Shown one piece after another: positions 29,615 through 35,801 of a stretch of DNA of 36,706 nt (the first letter of the stretch is position 1; each line of letters starts with the position of its first letter). The stretch covers positions 1 to 36,706 of the IMG/VR virus record IMGVR_UViG_3300033148_002666; one strand, 5' to 3'. The notes beneath the pieces were generated by a model that saw only the letters and a program-made list of their open reading frames with translations, made no database searches and was not told the origin of the DNA. This DNA is from a virus. The position numbers were made by a program, and so were the translations under genes.

Positions 29615-30916
29615 TCACCACTTAAGCGAAACTATATCCTGCAACTTCGCACTCTGCTCTTTGAGATATATCAGGGCTTGGGTCATCGCATCCACCTGGT
29701 CGTCGTGCGCTCCCGATGGGAACTGCGAGCATTCATTCACGAAATCCGCAACCCAAGCTGCTCGCTCGGGAATCCTCACCTTACCTGCACGCAGAAGCGG
29801 AGTGATAGCGTTTGTGCGTGCTATCTTGTCCTTATCCGGCTTGACGGGGATGATGGGTAGGTTAGTATCCCGCCTCAACTCCTGAATCAGGGATTGACCG
29901 CTTGCCGCATCCTCAATCAGGATAGCGTGAGGGGTAACGCCCGTAACCGCAGTCGCCTTCTCATACTGCTGCACCACTAGCCGCTTCAACTCTGGGAACT
30001 CTACCCTATCTCTAAAGGTCTCTACCACATAATAGTCAGCACTATTGCTCGCCCAGGTCTCGCAGACACTATAGTCGTTCGTCTCACCACGCTTGAATGC
30101 TGTATCCCAGGACTGCACCACCGAATGAATCTCGGTCGGGAGTAGCGTGTAGTATCCCCACCATTCACGCTTCAGCAGGTTACCACCTTCTAGCGTGGGA
30201 CGCTGCTGATACAGGCACTCGAACGCCTCATCTCCGATACTCTTGCGAGTAGCTACAAGCTCAGAAGCAGGGAACCTCTCCTCCCACAGTGCACGCCCAT
30301 CCGCATCCAGGGCAGGGAAGTCTAGCTTCTCCCACTCATCGCCCTCTTCCTTGAGCACGCGCCCTATCAGGTCATCGTGATGCCAGCGTGTTCCCACCAG
30401 CACCACACCTGCATTCGGCTCTCGGCGTGTGAAGAAAGTTCTGCACCACCATTCCCATATCCGCTCTCGGTAGGTCAGGGAACGAGCCTCCGCATCGCCT
30501 TTAACAGGGTCATCGAGAATCAAGATGTTGCCTCCGCGTCCAGTGATGGGGCCGCCTAACCCGACAGCATACATCCCTCCCTTGTGCTTCTCTATGTTCC
30601 AGCGATGCATTGCTGAACTATCTTTGGAGACCTGCACGCCTATCTCAGGATGCTCGGTTAGCGTGTTCCTCACATCCCTACCATACTTGCTCGCATACTC
30701 TTGACCGTAACCGCTCATTATGATTGAGTCATCGGGGAAGCGACTGAGATACCAGACGGGAAACCAGTGGCTGCATAGTTCGCTCTTGCCGTGTCGGGGG
30801 GGCATCGTAACCAGCAGCTTCCTAACCCGACCAACCGCAACATCAACCAGCGTCTCATCAAGCCTCCGCAGATGATTCGCCCAACGCCACTTGCCTTTCG
30901 TCAGGTAATGCGCCAT
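29615..30916 (-). CDS. terL: Terminase large subunit
   Basis: 433 residues. ATPase: TMPPRHGKSELCSHWFPVW (Walker A), ILILDDPVKGDAEAR (Walker B), VLVGTRWHHDDLIGRV (coupling). Nuclease: SWDTAFKRGETNDYS, AILIEDAASGQS and AHDDQVDAMTQAL hold the acidic triad. Packages DNA through the portal. I take the ATG at 30916 (AGGGACG before it, 38 residues before Walker A as in relatives); the frame is open to a GTG at 31036, which would add a low-complexity 40 residues and a 179-bp overlap with the small subunit. Confidence 0.92.
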   Translation of the reverse strand: MAHYLTKGKWRWANHLRRLDETLVDVAVGRVRKLLVTMPPRHGKSELCSHWFPVWYLSRFPDDSIIMSGYGQEYASKYGRDVRNTLTEHPEIGVQVSKDSSAMHRWNIEKHKGGMYAVGLGGPITGRGGNILILDDPVKGDAEARSLTYRERIWEWWCRTFFTRREPNAGVVLVGTRWHHDDLIGRVLKEEGDEWEKLDFPALDADGRALWEERFPASELVATRKSIGDEAFECLYQQRPTLEGGNLLKREWWGYYTLLPTEIHSVVQSWDTAFKRGETNDYSVCETWASNSADYYVVETFRDRVEFPELKRLVVQQYEKATAVTGVTPHAILIEDAASGQSLIQELRRDTNLPIIPVKPDKDKIARTNAITPLLRAGKVRIPERAAWVADFVNECSQFPSGAHDDQVDAMTQALIYLKEQSAKLQDIVSLKW

Positions 30917-31346
30917 CGTCCCTGGCGTTACCCGCCACCAGTTCTCGGCTAAGCTCTTGAGCCAATCTGATGGCTGTTGGGCTGGCGAGGATGAGGTTGA
31001 GGATTTGGTCGCTTCTGTTTGTTTCGACTTTGCCACTGTGCTTTAGTTCTACAGCCTGCTGACCATACTTATCCCTGAACGCACGCTCAAGGAACCAAGC
31101 GTCAGCACGCCAGTCCCCCCTCTCGGCGGCAGTCCTGATATTCCGGATAGCGGTAGTCTCGGCATATGCTCTTGCAGCGTCTATCTGTTCACGAATGTAA
31201 GGGCGGGTCTCCATCCATCGGTAGAATGTTTGAGGGGATACGCCCTCCACCCTGCAGGCTGTCTTGACAAATACGCCTTGCCTCACACGCTCTACGATAG
31301 CCTCTACACGCTTCTTAGTGTATTTTGTCTGTGCTCCCCCTGCCAT
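30858..31346 (-). CDS. terS: Terminase small subunit
   Basis: 162 residues. Helix-turn-helix TACRVEGVSPQTFYRWMETR binds the packaging site; helical oligomerisation part AYAETTAIRNIRTAAERGDW and FLERAFRDKYGQQ follows, as in many small terminase subunits. The C-terminal third overlaps the large-subunit gene. Starts behind GAGGGG. Confidence 0.8.
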   Translation of the reverse strand: MAGGAQTKYTKKRVEAIVERVRQGVFVKTACRVEGVSPQTFYRWMETRPYIREQIDAARAYAETTAIRNIRTAAERGDWRADAWFLERAFRDKYGQQAVELKHSGKVETNRSDQILNLILASPTAIRLAQELSRELVAGNARDDGALPDERQVALGESSAEA

Positions 31347-31536
31347 CCCTACCCCTCACTATCTTGAGATAGTCCTTCATCGTGATAATGCCGCTCCCTA
31401 CCCCGACCAGGAGCCACACATACCAGGGAGGGGCAACTGTAACCTGACCCTGAACGAACGCCCACGTCCAGACACCAAGTAGAGCGAGAAGTATGCCTGT
31501 TACCAGAAGGCGGAAGACGGTCAAAGCAGTTTGCAT
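31315..31536 (-). CDS. Small two-helix membrane protein
   Basis: 73 residues with two membrane helices: ALTVFRLLVTGILLALLGVW and WYVWLLVGVGSGIITM, then a basic tail (KIVRGRDGRGSTDKIH). GAGGGGG ribosome-binding site. Its size and topology suit a class II holin, but holins usually neighbour the endolysin, which is 16 kb away here. Overlaps the small terminase start. Confidence 0.6.
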   Translation of the reverse strand: MQTALTVFRLLVTGILLALLGVWTWAFVQGQVTVAPPWYVWLLVGVGSGIITMKDYLKIVRGRDGRGSTDKIH

Positions 31537-31545
31537 AGTTCCCCC

Positions 31546-31635
31546 TCATTTCCCGTTGTGTGCGGCGAAGGCGATTACCCATACGAGTGCCCATCCAGAG
31601 AAAAGTAACATCAGGTAACTACTAAGTTCAGGCAT
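31546..31635 (-). CDS. Tiny membrane peptide, 29 residues
   Basis: ATG at 31635 shares its A... base with the upstream TGA (TGATG). MPELSSYLMLLFSGWALVWV then IAFAAHNGK: a single membrane helix. Stands just before the two-helix membrane protein, as a possible partner. Confidence 0.5.
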   Translation of the reverse strand: MPELSSYLMLLFSGWALVWVIAFAAHNGK

Positions 31636-31907
31636 CAGACTTTCTCCAGCTTCTTCAGCACGATGTTCACAATAGCCCTAGCACCTACTCCGACGATTGG
31701 ACGTAGCCACGAAGGGCAATTAGGGTAGAGTTCGTCAATCAAAGCATCCACGCTCAACTCACGAATCTCGGCGATAACACGTTGCTTCAGTTCCTCGCCC
31801 TTGTCATCAAGCGAGTGCACGAAATCTCGCCAAGCCTGTTTCAGGGGTTCGTGGTCGCCCTTGATTGCTGAGATGATTTCATTCAGGTCAGGTAGGTCTA
31901 TGCCCAT
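31635..31907 (-). CDS. Hypothetical amphipathic protein, 90 residues
   Basis: Start MGIDLPDLNEIISAIKGDHE at 31907, 7 nt after GGAGG. Central helix DFVHSLDDKGEELKQRVIAE and a C-terminal hydrophobic part (WLRPIVGVGARAIVNIVLKK). Not recognised; position before membrane peptides and terminase. Confidence 0.5.
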   Translation of the reverse strand: MGIDLPDLNEIISAIKGDHEPLKQAWRDFVHSLDDKGEELKQRVIAEIRELSVDALIDELYPNCPSWLRPIVGVGARAIVNIVLKKLEKV

Positions 31908-31942
31908 TCTACTGCCTCCCATATACTTGATTGAGGACGGAA

Positions 31943-31976
31943 GCCTGGCGGGGAAGGGTTAGTTCCCCGCCGAGGC
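31943..31976 (-). promoter_or_regulatory. Very stable hairpin in the late-leader region
   Basis: GCCT + GGCGGGGAA pairs with TTCCCCGCC + AGGC with one bulged base around a 7-nt loop (13 bp). It fills part of the 165-bp gap 31908-32072 after the HTH gene. No T-run, so attenuation or mRNA protection rather than a standard terminator. Nothing else convincing in the gap; TAGAAT at 32003-31998 (minus strand) is a weak -10 without a -35. Confidence 0.45.
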
Positions 31977-32072
31977 ACCACCTGAAGAGGAGACTCTATT
32001 CTAGGCTCCACTTAACTTCGCCCTCTATAATTAGACCCGCATATCAGAAGCAAGCGGTCAAAATGTATCAGT

Positions 32073-32357
32073 TCATTTGGGTTTCAGGTTCGCGGTGGCG
32101 AATATTTTGCGCAACTCAGCCCTTCTCCGTCTCACCGTGCTGATGCTCACACCTAGCTTCTCTGCTATCTCGGCGTTCGTAAGTCCATTCCATCTCAAGA
32201 CGAAGACACGGCGTAGAAGTTCGGGTTCGGGAGGGATGAGGTTGTAGGACGCCCAGAATACCTCGTAGTCCATATCTATGTTTTTCAATGCGGAGTAAAG
32301 CTCTTCTGGGCTAAGCTCGTCTGACGCTATATTCTCAAGATATGATTGCTCGCTCAT
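32073..32357 (-). CDS. HTH regulator (sigma region 4/LuxR-like), late-gene activator candidate
   Basis: 94 residues. The second half, LLRRVFVLRWNGLTNAEIAE then KLGVSISTVRRRRAELRKIF, is a clear helix-turn-helix of sigma region 4/LuxR type. The N-terminal half is acidic (ASDELSPEELYSALKNIDMD). A GGTATAAT box ends 7 nt before the ATG, so its mRNA should be leaderless. It is the last gene before the terminase-tail block, the place where phages often put the late-transcription switch. Confidence 0.7.
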   Translation of the reverse strand: MSEQSYLENIASDELSPEELYSALKNIDMDYEVFWASYNLIPPEPELLRRVFVLRWNGLTNAEIAEKLGVSISTVRRRRAELRKIFATANLKPK

Positions 32358-32364
32358 CAGTCAT

Positions 32365-32372
32365 ATTATACC
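32365..32372 (-). promoter_or_regulatory. GGTATAAT -10 box before HTH gene
   Basis: Minus-strand GGTATAAT with start predicted at 32358, next to the ATG at 32357. No clear -35. Confidence 0.45.
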
Positions 32373-32627
32373 ACCTTTCCCAACCCCAGACACACCATAC
32401 GGTGCTCTTACCCACCGCCGTTGTTGAGACACAACGGTCAAAGCCTGAGTCCTGCGACAAGCACAGTCTCCATCTTTTAGCCCTGCCTACTTCGGATGCG
32501 TCCATCCGAACCCTTTGGCGGCTAGCCTCACCGCCGAATTATACCCGCTTCCTTAAGCCGCCCGTCTGCGGCACCTCGGCAGGGTCGAAGCCACCTTACC
32601 AGAAGGTAGCGCATCTTTTCAAGGTGC
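32371..32627 (-). ncRNA. Candidate structured non-coding RNA
   Basis: No plausible gene in 32358-32644, but dense base-pairing. A 7-bp long-range stem CCCTGCC (32584-32578) with GGCAGGG (32487-32481) encloses three hairpins: GCCGC/GCGGC (32572-32557), GGCGG/CCGCC (32535-32517) and TTCGGATG/CATCCGAA with a GACG loop (32510-32491). Outside it are GCTACCTT/AAGGTGGC (32610-32590), CTGTG/CGCAG (32466-32452) and CCGTTGT/ACAACGG (32437-32418). A promoter (32662-32634) points into it. The enclosed four-way junction is cloverleaf-like in topology but is not a tRNA. A Ro60-bound, Y-RNA-like role is a hypothesis; a long structured leader of the HTH gene is the main alternative. Confidence 0.55.
32538..32545 (-). 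promoter_or_regulatory. GGTATAAT box inside the structured region
   Basis: Minus-strand GGTATAAT in the linker of the folded segment. No -35. Could start a shorter RNA from about 32531, or be part of the RNA. Confidence 0.3.
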
Positions 32628-32633
32628 GTATGT

Positions 32634-32662
32634 ATTATACCTCATCAGTCTCCTAGCTGCAA
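32634..32662 (-). promoter_or_regulatory. Promoter of the structured RNA
   Basis: Minus strand TTGCAG (32662-32657), 17-bp spacer, TATAAT (32639-32634), perfect -10 and half-matching -35. Start near 32627. The -10 and first transcribed bases (TATAATACATAC) are identical to those of the Ro60 leader promoter. Confidence 0.6.
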
Positions 32663-32737
32663 GAATGAAAGCCAGAAGAAGAATAGCACAATCCCTGTAA
32701 TCATTCCGCCCACGAACCACAGTAGATACTCAAACAT
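32645..32737 (-). CDS. Tiny membrane peptide, 30 residues
   Basis: ATG at 32737 lies 7 nt after GGGAG. MFEYLLWFVGGMITGIVLFF then FWLSFLQLGD: one membrane helix. The longer frame upstream is the shadow of the repeats in 32751-32960. Its end overlaps the -35 of the RNA promoter. Confidence 0.5.
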   Translation of the reverse strand: MFEYLLWFVGGMITGIVLFFFWLSFLQLGD

Positions 32738-32750
32738 CGCGCATCTCCCT

Positions 32751-32960
32751 TTAATCAAAGTTCGCCCAGTCCAGCCATATCTTGAAGTCTTCTTTGTATT
32801 TAACAAGGTCAGCTTCCTCCCATATCTTGAAGTCTTCTTTGTGTTTGGCAAGGTCAGCTTCCTCCCATATCTTGAAGTCTTCTTTGTGTTTGGCAAGGTC
32901 AACTTCCTCCACGCCCCATCCGTGAACTAGATTATGGCACATTGGACATTGCCTTTTCAT
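32751..32960 (-). CDS. Small protein with CxxC and three 15-residue repeats
   Basis: 69 residues. QCPMCHNLVHGWGVEE (CxxC and His, possible zinc), then three copies of a 15-residue unit (KHKEDFKIWEEADLA and variants), encoded by 45-bp tandem repeats (32776-32910). The repeat is charged and helical. ATG overlaps the nuclease stop (ATGA). Function unknown. Confidence 0.6.
   Translation of the reverse strand: MKRQCPMCHNLVHGWGVEEVDLAKHKEDFKIWEEADLAKHKEDFKIWEEADLVKYKEDFKIWLDWANFD
32776..32910. repeat. Three 45-bp tandem repeats
   Basis: Copies at 32776-32820, 32821-32865 and 32866-32910, each beginning CATATCTTGAAGTCTTC. Copies 2 and 3 are almost identical, copy 1 differs at a few bases. In frame, 15 residues per copy. 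Confidence 0.85.
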
Positions 32961-33751
32961 TGTGTTCGCATCTCCCTTTTTTCGGTTTCCAGTTCCTGCT
33001 GGCGATTGTAGATTGCAAGTGCGCCGAGGAAGGCATCAAGGTCTTGAGACTGGGTTACGAAGCGCGCGGTCTCCACCTCTCCCGTCTTTTTGTCGAGCCT
33101 TATGACCCAATACTCAAACACACGACTGTCAGGATGCTCCTCATTCCACGCTTGCAGGTATGCTGCGAGTTGATACCTCATTTCGTCGTAGATACCACTA
33201 GAGGTCTTGAAGTCTATGAGTGCTACTTCCCCATCTAGCTTCGCCACAAGGTCTAGCTTGCCAGCATAATGATACTTCTCTGAGTATACTATGCGCTCGC
33301 TCTCAATGAACTCTAGCCGATGTTCCTTTGCCCAGGTTAAGAAGGCGTGCGCACTCTTACGAGCCTTCGGGTCTGTGGGGAATGGCGGAGTAGCCAAACT
33401 AGGGTCAAACTTAGCAGCAATCAGTTGCCGTATCCATTCGTGCACTAGCGTCCCTACCCCTGCTGAATCCCGTGAGATGCGTTGGTGGGCAGCCTTTGCG
33501 GTCATCAGGTGGGCGGCGATTTCGTCCTTGCTGAACTTCCGCTCTGGCACCCACACCTCACGCAAATACTGAAGCGCACAGTTCACAGCCCAGTAGATAA
33601 GAGCGGGTTTGGCGATTGTCTGAATGACTGAGGTAACTCCGGGCACGGGTCTGCCATCTATGCTGTAGAGATGCTTCTCCTCGTCGAAGGTGAGGTTGAC
33701 TCTGCCGTCGTAAAGGGGGTAGGTCTTAATCTCTGTGAGTTCAACTTGCAT
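32957..33751 (-). CDS. PD-(D/E)XK exonuclease, RecB/Cas4-like
   Basis: 264 residues. GRPVPGVTSVIQTIAKPALI at the start and AGVGTLVHEWIRQLI (His motif), HYAGKLDLVAKLDGEVALID, FKTSSGIYDEMRYQLAAYLQ give the RecB/Cas4-type order: H, D (GKLDL), D-x-K (DFK) and Q-x-x-x-Y. No four-cysteine Fe-S cluster, so it is closer to phage recombination exonucleases. Next to a putative ssDNA-binding protein; together they could do recombination or end processing. Confidence 0.8.
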   Translation of the reverse strand: MQVELTEIKTYPLYDGRVNLTFDEEKHLYSIDGRPVPGVTSVIQTIAKPALIYWAVNCALQYLREVWVPERKFSKDEIAAHLMTAKAAHQRISRDSAGVGTLVHEWIRQLIAAKFDPSLATPPFPTDPKARKSAHAFLTWAKEHRLEFIESERIVYSEKYHYAGKLDLVAKLDGEVALIDFKTSSGIYDEMRYQLAAYLQAWNEEHPDSRVFEYWVIRLDKKTGEVETARFVTQSQDLDAFLGALAIYNRQQELETEKREMRTQ

Positions 33752-33753
33752 GT

Positions 33754-34218
33754 CTAATCTACCCCCAGTAAGTCGGGATTCTCGTAGATGTTTCCGATAA
33801 CCTCAAGCCGCTTCTCTGACGGATGCCATTCAGCAGTTCCTTCGGGGTCGTGAAAGCTCCAGGGATGTCCTCGAATCACGCCAAAGTAGAACTCAGCAAA
33901 TCTATCTGACCATCCCACTGTTCCTATTGCCCCCTGCACAAGTGCTTCCCCGCTCGGCACACCATAGTCAGTTTCCATCTGCCCGCTGTCGTATCGCTCC
34001 AAATGCCGCTTTACGATGTCGCCCTCGTATATCTCCTTCCCGTTGATGTCAAGAAGTCCTGTGGACTGCATTGGCACGAATGTCTGCGGCAGACGGCTCA
34101 ACTCGCTAATCAGAATCGGGAAATGGCTCGACTCGCTAGTCAGAACATCATCGAGGTTGTAAATCATTTTTCTAGCGACGAAGTGCCACACCCGAAAGTT
34201 CAATCGGTTAGGTTCCAT
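33754..34218 (-). CDS. YopX-like protein, copy 2
   Basis: 154 residues from MEPNRLNFRVWHFVARKMIY. STGLLDINGKEIYEGDIVKR is the YopX signature; C-terminus WHPSEKRLEVIGNIYENPDL is identical to the neighbour. Start 34218 set by TGATG overlap. YopX proteins are common small phage proteins of unknown function. Confidence 0.75.
   Translation of the reverse strand: MEPNRLNFRVWHFVARKMIYNLDDVLTSESSHFPILISELSRLPQTFVPMQSTGLLDINGKEIYEGDIVKRHLERYDSGQMETDYGVPSGEALVQGAIGTVGWSDRFAEFYFGVIRGHPWSFHDPEGTAEWHPSEKRLEVIGNIYENPDLLGVD
33761..33828. repeat. 68-bp direct repeat in YopX genes, copy 1
   Basis: Near-identical to 34225-34292, with the first 41 bp exact. Marks a recent duplication of the 3' end of the YopX genes. 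Confidence 0.8.
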
Positions 34219-34634
34219 CAATCCACCCCCAGTAAGTCGGGATTCTCGTAGATGTTTCCGATAACTTCTAACCGCTTCTCTGACGGATGCCAGTAAACAT
34301 CGCCATCTGGGCCGTGAAAACTCCAATAATACCCCCGAAACAACCTAAAGCGAAACTCGGCGAACCTGTCGTCCCACCTCACAACCGCAATCGCTCCCTC
34401 AACCGGCTCTCCGTGTTTCACTCCATAATCGCTCTCGGCATCAGGCTCAAGATGCCGCCTCACTATATCGTCCTCATATATCTCCTTGCCGTTGATATCA
34501 AGAAGACCTGTGAACTGCTGGTTATCTGCACTAAGGGAAGCTGGCGCAACAAACTCGCCACCACCTACAAATCCCCAGTAATGCCATCTGCCATCAACTC
34601 TTTGGCGAAACTTGAGCCGATTAGGCTTCATTAA
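34218..34634 (-). CDS. YopX-like protein, copy 1
   Basis: 138 residues from MKPNRLKFRQRVDGRWHYWG; QFTGLLDINGKEIYEDDIVR and the same C-terminal 24 residues as the downstream copy. The N-terminal parts differ more than the C-terminal parts. Start 34634 overlaps the end of the upstream gene. Confidence 0.75.
   Translation of the reverse strand, partial: LMKPNRLKFRQRVDGRWHYWGFVGGGEFVAPASLSADNQQFTGLLDINGKEIYEDDIVRRHLEPDAESDYGVKHGEPVEGAIAVVRWDDRFAEFRFRLFRGYYWSFHGPDGDVYWHPSEKRLEVIGNIYENPDLLGVD
34225..34292. repeat. 68-bp direct repeat in YopX genes, copy 2
   Basis: Partner of 33761-33828. Confidence 0.8.
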
Positions 34635-35394
34635 TATCCTCCACTCTGATGTCGTCAAGCGCAGTAGTATCAGGAGCAGCATCCCATTCTTCTTCTTCTG
34701 AGAGTGGAACTTCAGGAGGGACTTTTAGGGGGTGGCTTCTTGATTCGGGGATAGACTCCTCTCCCAAACCCGTAGCCTGACGGATATACTCTGGGTCAGG
34801 GGGGCTAAAGACGTTATCCAGAAACGCTTCGTCAAACTTCTTCGCCCGCTCCCAAACCTCTGGCTCAACCTCTACAGGGCGCGTGCCTAACTCCATCTCA
34901 TACTTATTGCGCTCGCCTGCTTTTATCTTGGTGCGACGGATGGGGAGAAGGTCGGGGTCGAGTCCATCCTTCTCACGCCTCACCTTGCGGGCAGTCCTGA
35001 GACGCTCCCTATCGGTAGTGCCGAAAGCCCACAGGCAGAACTCATTGAGGTCAAGACTCCAGACCACGCAGCCCCATTCATCATCTGCGGTATAGTGTCC
35101 AGCTTTCTTGCCTAGCTCTCGGAGTTCCTTCTCGTCCATACCCGCATCCTTCGCTTCCCGATATACCCGCCACCTTCTCTCGGCTTCCGCACATAGCGGG
35201 CAGCCCTCACCTGGACACCTAAAGGGCTTTGGCTTGCCATCTAGCACAGGGATATAGTTGTGCACAAGGTGGTGGTGAAGCGGGGAAACGATGATGAACT
35301 CATTCACGCCTTCCTCGAAGGTTAGCCAGTTGACGTCTGACTTCAGTGAAGGTCGAAAGGTTTTCACTTCGTCGTCTAGGGATTCGATAGCCAT
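34621..35394 (-). CDS. Putative single-stranded DNA-binding protein, gp32-like
   Basis: 257 residues. WLTFEEGVNEFIIVSPLHHH, then RCPGEGCPLCAEAERRW (three to four Cys/His for a structural zinc), a core with WGCVVWSLDLNEFCLWAFGT, and an acidic tail (SEEEEWDAAPDTTALDDIRV). This layout, OB-like beta core with inserted zinc and acidic C-terminus, is that of gp32-type phage ssDNA-binding proteins. Upstream of a RecB-like nuclease. Identification by layout, so moderate. Confidence 0.55.
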   Translation of the reverse strand: MAIESLDDEVKTFRPSLKSDVNWLTFEEGVNEFIIVSPLHHHLVHNYIPVLDGKPKPFRCPGEGCPLCAEAERRWRVYREAKDAGMDEKELRELGKKAGHYTADDEWGCVVWSLDLNEFCLWAFGTTDRERLRTARKVRREKDGLDPDLLPIRRTKIKAGERNKYEMELGTRPVEVEPEVWERAKKFDEAFLDNVFSPPDPEYIRQATGLGEESIPESRSHPLKVPPEVPLSEEEEWDAAPDTTALDDIRVEDINEA

Positions 35395-35404
35395 AATACA
35401 CTCC

Positions 35405-35788
35405 TTAAACTCCCCCTCTCAAGACGGAGGCTGCGTGCTGAATCGCGTAGTAGTGAGGATTGAGCAGATACATCGCCGCTTCCACTGTTAGTATGATGCC
35501 GAAGTAGAATGATAGTGCTGCTCCTGTTGAGAAGAAAATCGCCAGGGGCACAGCAGAATCCTCGAAAGAAGCCTCTCGCGCTTTGGCTATATACCTCATA
35601 GCCGCTCGCCCAAAGAAGAAGCTGACGATTAACAAAGGGATACCTACGACGAAATCGATGCAGGCGACGATATACACCTGCCTCAACGCCAAATGGTAAA
35701 GCTCAACTAGATACGGCTTCACTGCGTCCGTAACATCAATGCCCAAACTCCCTAGCTGGTCAAACAACGTAGCAATCTCCGTTGTCAT
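35405..35788 (-). CDS. Two-helix membrane protein
   Basis: 127 residues from MTTEIATLFDQLGSLGIDVT, 6 nt after GAGGAG. Two strong membrane helices: VYIVACIDFVVGIPLLIVSF and LAIFFSTGAALSFYFGIILT, with a basic loop between. Similar proteins are common in phage genomes without a known function; a holin is possible. Directly downstream of the Ro60 gene. Confidence 0.6.
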   Translation of the reverse strand: MTTEIATLFDQLGSLGIDVTDAVKPYLVELYHLALRQVYIVACIDFVVGIPLLIVSFFFGRAAMRYIAKAREASFEDSAVPLAIFFSTGAALSFYFGIILTVEAAMYLLNPHYYAIQHAASVLRGGV

Positions 35789-35801
35789 AATCATCTCCTC
35801 G

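Noticed and set aside
31315-31536. Firm holin assignment
   Set aside because: Two membrane helices alone do not prove a holin; it is not next to the amidase and other two-helix proteins are present.
32645-32902. 85-residue minus frame starting MTLPNTKKTSRYGRKL
   Set aside because: Its first 55 residues are the 45-bp repeats read in the wrong frame. Only the part from ATG 32737, behind GGGAG, is kept.
32776-32910. CRISPR array
   Set aside because: The 45-bp units are contiguous without spacers and are in frame within a gene.
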